A DNA stretch of 14,579 nt from Arthrobacter sp. (lineage in GTDB: Bacteria; Actinomycetota; Actinomycetes; Actinomycetales; Micrococcaceae): contig JASLAA010000099.1 in the NCBI GenBank assembly GCA_030147325.1, forward strand, positions 1-14,579, given 5' to 3'. Below are positions 1 to 6,153 of the stretch, piece by piece. The notes below the pieces were generated by a model, which searched no databases, was not told where the DNA came from, and saw only the letters and a list, made by a program, of their open reading frames with translations. A program made the translations under genes and the position numbers. Every line of letters begins with the position of its first letter. The stretch's first letter is position 1.

Positions 1-137
1 GCAGCACCGGGGGTTTCAGCAGCTGGATCGGACTCGACCGGGACGCCGGCATCGGAGTCGTCGTGCTCGCGGCCCGCCATGGATCGGTCGACCGACAAGG
101 CTTCCGGCTCCTCTCCGGACTGGCCCCACCACGCTGA
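1..137 (+). CDS. Serine hydrolase, beta-lactamase/esterase type (C-terminal fragment)
   Basis: Reading in the frame that starts at base 3 gives 44 residues ending at TGA 135-137; the gene enters from the left edge. The fragment begins STGGFSSWIGLDRDAGIG and continues with a hydrophobic VVVLAA strand and a short tail. This matches the end of class C beta-lactamase-like serine hydrolases (penicillin-binding-protein fold): the TGG corresponds to the third active-site motif (H/K-T/S-G-G region), followed by the strand in which the enzyme is described as 'ordinary' at its last helix. The catalytic SxxK and YxN motifs would lie outside the window, so substrate and activity cannot be judged. Family assignment from so short a piece is an inference. 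Confidence 0.6.
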   Translation, partial: STGGFSSWIGLDRDAGIGVVVLAARHGSVDRQGFRLLSGLAPPR

Positions 138-227
138 GGAACCCCGACCGGTCAGGTCGCACATCAAGGCTCGGGACCACCTGCCGAGCGCTTGGCCCAC
201 CCTGACCCCGGGCCGGCCCGGCACCGG

Positions 228-233
228 TAGGCT
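228..233 (+). promoter_or_regulatory. Candidate -10 box (TAGGCT) of the helicase gene
   Basis: TAGGCT fits the actinobacterial TANNNT -10 consensus and ends 9 bases before the helicase ATG at 243, so transcription would begin at or just before the start codon. The purine run GAAAGGA (234-240) lies only 2 bases from the ATG, too close for a normal Shine-Dalgarno, which favours a leaderless or nearly leaderless message. No convincing -35 is visible; a CTGACC at 202-207 is 20 bases upstream. Confidence 0.4.
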
Positions 234-242
234 GAAAGGATC

Positions 243-2786
243 ATGAGGATCCAAGAGCACCTGCCCCGGCACGACGACGGACGGCTCACCGCGGACGCCG
301 TCTACGAGGCCTTCACGGCGTGGGCTTCGGCGCGCGGCCTGACCCTGTATCCCGCCCAGGACGAGGCGGCGATGGAGCTCGTCTCGGGGAACAACGTCAT
401 CCTCGCGACGCCCACCGGTTCCGGCAAATCGCTCGTGGCGATCGCCGCACACCTGAAATCGTTCGCCGAGGGGCGCACGAGCTACTACACCGCCCCGATC
501 AAGGCACTCGTCTCGGAGAAGTTCTTCGCGCTGTGCGAGATCTTCGGCCCGGAGAACGTCGGCATGATCACCGGGGATTCGGGCGTGAACCAGGACGCCC
601 CCATCATCTGCTGCACCGCGGAGATCGTCGCGAACCTCGCCCTGCGGGAAGGCGCGCTCGCCGACGTCGACACCGTGGTCATGGACGAGTTCCACTTCTA
701 CTCGGACCCGCAGCGGGGGTGGGCGTGGCAGGTTCCGCTGCTCGAGCTGCCGCAGGCACAGTTCCTCCTGATGTCGGCGACACTCGGCGACGTGACGCGC
801 TTCGAGAAGGAGCTCACGGACCGCACCGGCCGCCCGACAGCGACCGTCACGTCCGTCGAGCGGCCGATCCCGCTGCACTACTACTACGTCGAGACGCCCA
901 TCCAGGAGTCGCTCGAGGAGCTCCTGTCCACGCGCCAGGCTCCGGTCTATGTCGTGCACTTCAGCCAGGCAGAGGCGATCGAACGCGCGCAGAACCTCAT
1001 GAGCGTGAACATCTGCACGCGGGAGGAGAAGGACCGCATCGCTGAGCTCATCGCGACGTTCCGGTTCTCCTCGGGCTTCGGCAAGACCCTGAACCGGCTC
1101 GTGCGGCACGGCATCGGCGTGCACCATGCCGGGATGCTGCCGAAGTACCGGCGCCTCGTCGAGCAGCTCGCCCAGGCCGGTCTGCTGAAGGTCATCTGCG
1201 GGACCGACACCCTCGGCGTGGGCATCAACGTCCCCATCCGGACCGTGCTCCTCACCGCGCTCAGCAAGTACGACGGCGTCCGCACGCGGCTCCTCAACGC
1301 GCGCGAGTTCCACCAGATCTCGGGCCGAGCGGGACGGGCGGGCTACGACACCGCGGGGACCGTCGTCGTCCAGGCGCCCGAGCACGTGGTCGAGAACGCG
1401 AAGGCGATGGCGAAAGCCGTCTCCAAGTTCGGCGACGACCAGAAGAAGCTGCGCCAGGTGGTGCGGAAGAAGCCGCAGCAGGGCTTCGTGTCCTGGGGCA
1501 GACCGACGTACGAGCGGCTCGTCGAGAGTGTCCCCGACCCACTGACGTCGTCGTTCTCCGTCAGCCACTCCATGCTGCTGAACCTGCTCGAGCGCCCCGG
1601 AGACCCGTTCGCCGCCGCCAAGCGCCTGCTCACGGAGAACCACGAGACGAGGGCGTCGCAGCTGCGGCTGATGCGCCGTGCCATCGGTATCTACCGCGAG
1701 CTCGTCACCGCGGGGATCGTCGAGAGACTGCCGGAGCCGGACGCCGACGGCCGCCGGATCCGGCTCAAGGTGCATCTGCAGGCGAACTTCGCACTCAACC
1801 AGCCGCTCTCGCCGTTCGCGCTCGCGAGCCTCGAGATCCTCGATCCCGCCGCTCCGGGCTATGCGCTCGACGTCGTCTCGGTCATCGAGGCCACCCTGGA
1901 GAAGCCCCGCCAGGTACTCAATGCCCAGGAGAAGAAGGCGCGCGGCGAGGCCGTCGCGGCGATGAAGGCCGAGGGCATCGACTACGACGCGCGGATGGCC
2001 CGGCTCGAGGAGGTCACGTATCCAAAGCCGCTGGAGGAACTGCTGCAGCAGGCCTTCGACGTCTACCGGACGTCGGCACCGTGGCTCGGCGACTTCGAGT
2101 TGGCGCCGAAGTCCGTGGTGCGGGACATGTACGAGCGCGCCATGAGTTTCGGTGAGTACGTGGCCTTCTACTCGCTCACGCGGTCCGAGGGCATCCTGCT
2201 GCGGTACCTCGCCGACTGTTACAAGGCCCTGCGTCATACCGTGCCGGTCGAAGCCCTCCGCGAGGATCTCAGCGACACGATGGAATGGCTCGGCGAGCTC
2301 GTCCGCCAGGTGGACAGCAGCCTGCTCGACGAGTGGACGCAGCTCTCGGCCGGCATCGCCGCCGGCGCCGCGGCTGACGTCGTCGAGTTGCCGGAGGAAC
2401 CGCCGTCGGTCACCTCCAACGAACGCGCCTTCCGCGTGATGGTGCGGAACGAGCTGTTCCAGCGCGTCAAGCTGTTCGCCGACGAGCAGGACGAGCGGCT
2501 CGGCTCGCTCGACGCCGATTCCGGCTGGACGGCGGAGCGCTGGGCGGAGGCCATGGACGGCTACTTCGGGGACTACGAGGACATCGACGACGGACCCGCC
2601 GCCCGCGGTCCCGACCTGCTGCTGATCACCAAGGTTCCCGGCACGTGGAGGGTGCGGCAGATCCTCAAGGACCCGGACGGGAACAACGACTGGGGCATCA
2701 ACGCGGAGATCGACCTCGCGGCGTCGGATGAAGCCGGCAGCCCGGTCGTCAGGATCCTCGGGGTCGGCGCGCCCGTCGCCGCCTGA
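243..2786 (+). CDS. DEAD/DEAH-box (Ski2-like) RNA helicase with DUF3516-type C-terminus
   Basis: The 847-residue protein is a superfamily 2 helicase. Visible motifs: the YPAQDEA adenine-contacting segment (36-42), Walker A ATPTGSGKS (55-63), TAPIKALV (83-90), a Walker B of the form DEFH (148-151) instead of DEAH, MSAT (177-180), and QISGRAGRAG (358-367) with its arginine fingers. The order and the HHAGMLPKYR and GINVPIRTV segments resemble Ski2/Mtr4/HelY-type enzymes. From about residue 400 the protein carries a long helical region that I recognise as the actinobacterial DUF3516 extension, of unknown role. It probably unwinds structured RNA in the cytoplasm using ATP; substrate and partners are not known to me. 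Both termini look intact. It lies 60 bases upstream of the GNAT gene, which has its own promoter-like box. Confidence 0.9.
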   Translation: MRIQEHLPRHDDGRLTADAVYEAFTAWASARGLTLYPAQDEAAMELVSGNNVILATPTGSGKSLVAIAAHLKSFAEGRTSYYTAPIKALVSEKFFALCEIFGPENVGMITGDSGVNQDAPIICCTAEIVANLALREGALADVDTVVMDEFHFYSDPQRGWAWQVPLLELPQAQFLLMSATLGDVTRFEKELTDRTGRPTATVTSVERPIPLHYYYVETPIQESLEELLSTRQAPVYVVHFSQAEAIERAQNLMSVNICTREEKDRIAELIATFRFSSGFGKTLNRLVRHGIGVHHAGMLPKYRRLVEQLAQAGLLKVICGTDTLGVGINVPIRTVLLTALSKYDGVRTRLLNAREFHQISGRAGRAGYDTAGTVVVQAPEHVVENAKAMAKAVSKFGDDQKKLRQVVRKKPQQGFVSWGRPTYERLVESVPDPLTSSFSVSHSMLLNLLERPGDPFAAAKRLLTENHETRASQLRLMRRAIGIYRELVTAGIVERLPEPDADGRRIRLKVHLQANFALNQPLSPFALASLEILDPAAPGYALDVVSVIEATLEKPRQVLNAQEKKARGEAVAAMKAEGIDYDARMARLEEVTYPKPLEELLQQAFDVYRTSAPWLGDFELAPKSVVRDMYERAMSFGEYVAFYSLTRSEGILLRYLADCYKALRHTVPVEALREDLSDTMEWLGELVRQVDSSLLDEWTQLSAGIAAGAAADVVELPEEPPSVTSNERAFRVMVRNELFQRVKLFADEQDERLGSLDADSGWTAERWAEAMDGYFGDYEDIDDGPAARGPDLLLITKVPGTWRVRQILKDPDGNNDWGINAEIDLAASDEAGSPVVRILGVGAPVAA

Positions 2787-2834
2787 ACGGCCGTCCGACA
2801 GAGCGCCGCATCGCAGTGGCTCCGCCTCCCTCGC

Positions 2835-2840
2835 TAGGGT
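2835..2840 (+). promoter_or_regulatory. Candidate -10 box (TAGGGT) of the GNAT gene
   Basis: TAGGGT matches TANNNT and ends exactly 6 bases before the ATG at 2847, placing the expected transcription start on the start codon. No Shine-Dalgarno other than the G-run 2841-2844 is present. The same 6-base spacing is seen at coaE and uvrB. No -35 consensus is visible. Confidence 0.5.
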
Positions 2841-2846
2841 GGGGTG

Positions 2847-3323
2847 ATGTCTACGATTCGGGAAGCACGACAGGCCGATGTTCCGGTCATCCTCCAGCTC
2901 ATCCACGACCTCGCGATCTACGAGCGGGAACCGGACGCGGTGAGGACCACCGTCGACTCGCTCGAGGAGGCGTTGTTCGGTGGACGGCCCACCATCTACG
3001 CGCACGTCGCCGAGGACCAGGGCGAGGTCCAGGGTTTCGCCCTCTGGTTCCTGAACTACTCCACGTGGGAAGGGGTCAATGGCATCCACCTGGAGGACCT
3101 GTACGTGCGCCCGCAGGCACGCGGCGCCGGCCACGGCACGGCCCTGCTCTCCCAGCTCGCGAAGATCGCGGCCGAGCGCGGCTACGCGCGTGTCGAATGG
3201 TCGGTGCTGAACTGGAACGAGCCTTCGATCCGTTTCTACGAGAGCCTCGGCGCGCGCGCCCAGTCCGAATGGAGCACCTTCAGGTTGACCGGCGATGCCC
3301 TCGCCGCCGTCGCTGCCCGGTGA
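2847..3323 (+). CDS. GNAT-family N-acetyltransferase, SSAT (diamine acetyltransferase)-like
   Basis: A 158-residue single-domain GNAT enzyme that transfers an acetyl group from acetyl-CoA to an amine. The acetyl-CoA pyrophosphate loop is RGAGHG (92-97), preceded by the strand IHLEDLYVRP (80-89). NWNEPSIRFYESLGA (122-136) includes Tyr131, the position of the general acid in the family. The pattern LIHDLAIYERE (18-28), the LED strand and the NWNEPSI segment closely resemble eukaryotic spermidine/spermine N1-acetyltransferase, so a polyamine or other small amine is a reasonable guess at substrate; bacterial members of this branch vary and this is not proven. An in-frame GTG lies one codon earlier (2844); I prefer the ATG because the -10 box at 2835-2840 is 6 bases before it. 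The stop overlaps the next gene's ATG. Confidence 0.85.
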   Translation: MSTIREARQADVPVILQLIHDLAIYEREPDAVRTTVDSLEEALFGGRPTIYAHVAEDQGEVQGFALWFLNYSTWEGVNGIHLEDLYVRPQARGAGHGTALLSQLAKIAAERGYARVEWSVLNWNEPSIRFYESLGARAQSEWSTFRLTGDALAAVAAR

Positions 3324-4684
3324 TGCGCACCCCAGTCCCCCACGGCGATCCTGCGGATGCAGGCGACGGCGCCGTCCCTCACGGGATCGGCAGCCACGTC
3401 ATCGGCAGGACGGCCGTCATGCGGGGGCTCAGGGCCACCCCCCACCGGTTCCGTGTGCCGCTCGACCACTCCGACCCGTCGTCGGACCTGATCGACGTCT
3501 TCGCCCGCGAGTACACCTCGCTGGAGCACACGGACGACGACGTCGCCGGCCTGCCCTGGCTGTTGTTCCTGCAGGGCGGGCCCGGCGGACGGGGCGCCCG
3601 CGTGACGCAACTCGCCGGGTGGATGAAGGCCGCCGCGCGACAGTTCCGGATCCTGATGCTCGACCAGCGCGGCACCGGCCTGTCGACGCCCGCCGGCTCC
3701 GCGACGCTCGACTCCACGGCGACACCCGAGGACCAGGCAGCCTATCTGGCCCACTTCCGGGCGGACTCGATCGTCGCGGACGCCGAACTCATCCGACAGC
3801 GGCTGGGTAGTGGCCCGTGGACCGTCTTCGGTCAGAGCTACGGCGGCTTCTGCACTCTCACCTACCTGTCCTTCGCCCCGGAGGGAATCGCCCGGGCGCT
3901 GATCACCGGCGGGCTCGCGCCGTTGACGGGGCACCCCGACGAGGTCTACCGAGCGACCTTCGCGCGTGTCGAAGAACGCAACCGGGAGTTCTTCGGGTGG
4001 TACCCCGCGGACCGCGACCTGGTGAACCGCATAGCCCGGCAGCTCAGGGAGGTCGACGAGCGGCTTCCGAGCGGTGAACGCCTCACCGTCCGGCGGTTCC
4101 AGATGGTCGGCTCGCTGCTCGGTGGAAACACCAGGATCCACGGCCTGCACTACCTGCTGGAGGACGCCTTCGTCGCCACGACAGAGGGGCCGCGCCTGTC
4201 GGCAGGCTTCCTGGAACAGGTCCAGGGCATCGTCAGCCGTGCGTCCCAGCCGTTGTACGCCCTGCTCCATGAGTCGATCTACTGCCAGGGAGCTGCGTCG
4301 TCGTGGTCCGCCCGGCGCGTCCTCGAGGAGTACCCGCAGTTCCGTCCCGATGCCGAGCAGCTCCTGCTGACGGGCGAGATGGTGTACCCGTGGTACTTCG
4401 ACGAGGATCCGGCGCTCGGTCCGCTCCGGCCGGTGGCACGTGTCCTCGCGAAGAAGGACGACTGGGGCCGGCTCTACGACCCGGACGTGCTGGCGACGAA
4501 CACGGTTCCCGTCGCCGCGGCTGTCTACCGCCACGACATCTATGTGGACAGAGATCTCTCGCTGTCCACCGCCGCAGCTGTGCGCAATCTCCAGGTGTGG
4601 GAGACGGACGAGTTCCACCACGACGGGATCGCCGACGACGGCGAGGGCATCTTCGAGCGGCTGCTGTCCATGACGCAACGGTAG
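3323..4684 (+). CDS. Alpha/beta hydrolase, proline iminopeptidase (S33)-like
   Basis: A 453-residue alpha/beta hydrolase. The QGGPGG segment (Q84 onward) is the HGGPG oxyanion-hole motif of prolyl aminopeptidases with Gln replacing His. LDQRGTGLS follows. GQSYGG carries the nucleophile Ser172, a late acid is likely Asp405 or Asp409 in RHDIYVDRD, and the catalytic His is one of His432/His433 in EFHHDG. S33 enzymes of this size release N-terminal residues, often proline, from short peptides; no signal peptide is visible, so it should be cytosolic. The chosen ATG shares its first base with the GNAT stop (TGATG), suggesting translational coupling. An in-frame ATG at 3419, with AGGA 8 bases upstream and directly before the conserved HRFRVPLDH segment, is a credible alternative start. 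The two genes look co-transcribed, which may link amine or peptide metabolism. Confidence 0.82.
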   Translation: MRTPVPHGDPADAGDGAVPHGIGSHVIGRTAVMRGLRATPHRFRVPLDHSDPSSDLIDVFAREYTSLEHTDDDVAGLPWLLFLQGGPGGRGARVTQLAGWMKAAARQFRILMLDQRGTGLSTPAGSATLDSTATPEDQAAYLAHFRADSIVADAELIRQRLGSGPWTVFGQSYGGFCTLTYLSFAPEGIARALITGGLAPLTGHPDEVYRATFARVEERNREFFGWYPADRDLVNRIARQLREVDERLPSGERLTVRRFQMVGSLLGGNTRIHGLHYLLEDAFVATTEGPRLSAGFLEQVQGIVSRASQPLYALLHESIYCQGAASSWSARRVLEEYPQFRPDAEQLLLTGEMVYPWYFDEDPALGPLRPVARVLAKKDDWGRLYDPDVLATNTVPVAAAVYRHDIYVDRDLSLSTAAAVRNLQVWETDEFHHDGIADDGEGIFERLLSMTQR

Positions 4685-4690
4685 TATCCC

Positions 4691-4736
4691 GCCCGGCAGG
4701 GGCGGTGGCACGGCGTCGTCGTGCCCGCCTGCGGGC
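4691..4736 (+). terminator. Bulged GC-rich hairpin after the hydrolase gene
   Basis: Seven bases after the hydrolase stop. Arms GCCCG/CAGG/CGG/GCACG on the left pair in order with CGTGC/CCG/CCTG/CGGGC on the right (4720-4736, uninterrupted), giving 17 base pairs with three small left-arm bulges and a 7-base loop. There is no U-tract, so it may act as a 3'-end stabiliser or a weak terminator rather than a classical one. Confidence 0.35.
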
Positions 4737-4771
4737 TGTCATCGGGATGCTCACGTGGAGCACCCACTCCT

Positions 4772-4816
4772 GCTGCAGGAAGGGACCCCGCACCGTGCGG
4801 AGTCCCTTCCTGCAGC
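4772..4816. terminator. Long near-perfect hairpin between convergent genes
   Basis: Left arm GCTGCAGGAAGGGAC (4772-4786) is exactly complementary to the right arm GTCCCTTCCTGCAGC (4802-4816). After one C/A mismatch the inner CCGCA/TGCGG adds 5 pairs around a 3-base loop. The gene on the left runs rightward and terC runs leftward, so the hairpin can serve both as a bidirectional terminator. No U-tract follows on either strand, as is common in high-GC actinobacteria. Confidence 0.7.
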
Positions 4817-4847
4817 TTCCCGGTGGGCCCGGCGGAGGCCGGTCGCG

Positions 4848-5930
4848 CTAGTGGCGCGAGTCCTTCGCGCCGGCCTCCCCGGCCGCCTGGTCGAGGCCCT
4901 CGTCCACGACCGGATGGTCAGCTGTCTGTCCCGAGGCATCGGCACGCGCAGCGGCGTTGTCCGTGACCCTCGAGCGGATCAGGCTGGCGACCACCGCGAC
5001 CACGATCGTCGCGACGATCACGGCCAGGGACGCGAAGGTCGGGATCTCGGGTGCCCATTCGATGTGCTCCCCGCCGTTGATGAACGGCAATTCGTTCACG
5101 TGCATCGCGTGGAGGATCAGCTTGACGCCGATGAACGCCAGGATGACCGAGAGTGCGTGCTTGAGGTAGATGAGGCGGGTCATCAGGCCACCGAGCAGGA
5201 AGTAGAGCTGACGGAGGCCCATCAGGGCGAAGATGTTCGCGGTGAAGACGATGAACGCGCTCTGCGTGAGCCCGAAGATGGCGGGGATGGAGTCGACGGC
5301 GAAGAGCAGGTCCGTCAGGCCGATCGTCACGAAGACGATGAGCATCGGCGTGAAGACCTTCTTGCCGTCGACGACGGTGCGGAGTTTGTTGCCGTCGTAG
5401 TTCTCGGACATCGGCAGGACCGACTTGAGCTTCGCGATGAGCTTGTTGTCGCCTGCGTGTTCCTCGTCCTCACCGGCATCGGTGGCCTGCTTGTAGGCCG
5501 TGTAGAGGAGGAAGGCGCCGAAGATGTAGAAGATCCAGCTGAAGTTCTCGATCACAGCGGCACCGAGGGCGATGAAGATGCCCCGGAGTACCAGCGCGAT
5601 GATGATGCCCACCATGAGCACTTCCTGCTGGTACTTCCGCGGTACCGAGAAGCGCGCCATGATGATGATGAAGACGAACAGGTTGTCGATGCTCAGGCTG
5701 TACTCGGTGATCCAGCCCGCGACGAACTGTCCTCCGTACTCGGCTCCGGTGAAGACGAACATGAGTGCCGCGAAGACGAGCGCGAGGCCCACGTAGAAGG
5801 TCACCCACAGGCCGGCCTCCTTCATGGAGGGCTCGTGCGGTCGCTTGACCACGAGCAGCAGGTCGAACAGCAGGATGATACCGAGCACGACGAACGTGCC
5901 GATCTCGAACCAGAGGGGTAGCGCGGGCAT
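4848..5930 (-). CDS. TerC-family integral membrane protein, probable manganese-linked transporter
   Basis: A 360-residue polytopic membrane protein of the TerC/Alx family. Hydrophobic segments lie at about 8-28, 41-61, 79-92, 103-125, 129-146, 194-212, 220-238, 242-256, 260-277 and 299-318. The family signature acidic residues are in TEYSLSIDNLFVF (75-87) and in LTDLLFAVDSIPA (205-217), the second half-repeat. A charged cytoplasmic loop (about 148-190) separates the halves and a polar, acidic tail (320-360) ends the protein. A Shine-Dalgarno GGAAGG (5937-5942) sits 6 bases before the ATG, supporting the start. The name comes from tellurite resistance, but recent family work ties TerC proteins to Mn2+ export, and the Mn-riboswitch-like leader here points the same way. 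Length and motifs look complete. Confidence 0.92.
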   Translation of the reverse strand: MPALPLWFEIGTFVVLGIILLFDLLLVVKRPHEPSMKEAGLWVTFYVGLALVFAALMFVFTGAEYGGQFVAGWITEYSLSIDNLFVFIIIMARFSVPRKYQQEVLMVGIIIALVLRGIFIALGAAVIENFSWIFYIFGAFLLYTAYKQATDAGEDEEHAGDNKLIAKLKSVLPMSENYDGNKLRTVVDGKKVFTPMLIVFVTIGLTDLLFAVDSIPAIFGLTQSAFIVFTANIFALMGLRQLYFLLGGLMTRLIYLKHALSVILAFIGVKLILHAMHVNELPFINGGEHIEWAPEIPTFASLAVIVATIVVAVVASLIRSRVTDNAAARADASGQTADHPVVDEGLDQAAGEAGAKDSRH

Positions 5931-5960
5931 GGAGGACCTTCCGGAGGATGCGGTGGATTG

Positions 5961-6067
5961 CCGTAAGTCTCTCCGTCGCGGCTCATGGCCGACCGACCGC
6001 TACGCCCGGCGGAGCAACGATGCTCTGCGTGTTGACGACCGTAGCACTTGGGATACTCCCCTACGTT
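5961..6067 (-). ncRNA. yybP-ykoY (manganese) riboswitch aptamer upstream of terC
   Basis: Read on the minus strand, the leader has the two hallmark conserved segments: GGGGAGUA (6061-6054) near the 5' end and GGAGAGAC (about 5974-5967) near the 3' end. They are closed by helix P1, in which CGUAGG (6065-6060) pairs with CUUACG (5967-5962), with one G-U wobble. Between them GCUACG (about 6045-6040) pairs with CGUAGC (about 6004-5999), and the GUCGUCAACACG stretch resembles the conserved internal loop of the class. These sequence matches are seen directly; the class and its Mn2+ ligand are established knowledge (Rfam yybP-ykoY). Only about 30 bases separate the aptamer from the ATG, with no room for a terminator and U-tract, so control of translation is the likelier mechanism. 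Confidence 0.85.
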
Positions 6068-6073
6068 GGGTCA

Positions 6074-6079
6074 ATGGTA
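6074..6079 (-). promoter_or_regulatory. Candidate -10 box (TACCAT) of the riboswitch-terC transcript
   Basis: On the minus strand TACCAT (TANNNT) ends about 8 bases before helix P1 of the aptamer begins at 6065, so a transcript started here would open with the intact aptamer. The matching -35 region is weak (no TTGACA-like hexamer at 16-18 bases). Confidence 0.4.
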
Positions 6080-6101
6080 CCCGGCAGGGACGGAACGAAC
6101 G

Positions 6102-6153
6102 CCCGCGCAGCCGATCGCTCCGCGGGTGTCCGTCTGCTTGACGGCAGCCGTCA
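6102..6153 (-). terminator. Weak hairpins at the end of uvrB
   Basis: TGACGG/CCGTCA with a 3-base loop (6139-6153) overlaps the uvrB stop codon, and CCCGCG/CGCGGG (6102-6107 with 6121-6126) forms a second 6-bp stem with a 13-base loop. There is no U-tract. They could contribute to ending the uvrB message before the terC promoter, but they are not strong. Confidence 0.25.

Noticed and set aside
2816..3322. Upstream extension of the hydrolase frame as an N-terminal domain
   Set aside because: The extension overlaps the whole GNAT gene in another frame and is Arg/Gly/Pro-rich without motifs; the ATG at 3323 with the TGATG junction explains the start.
3236..4711. 491-codon open frame on the minus strand opposite the hydrolase
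   Set aside because: Composition is that of a high-GC shadow (Arg, Gly, Val, Asp), there are no recognisable motifs, and it crosses the end of the GNAT gene and the whole hydrolase.
4755..5921. 388-codon open frame on the plus strand opposite terC
   Set aside because: It is an antisense shadow: its product is a low-complexity run of Asp, Glu, Arg and His with no domain, and the opposite strand encodes a clear TerC protein with riboswitch and Shine-Dalgarno.
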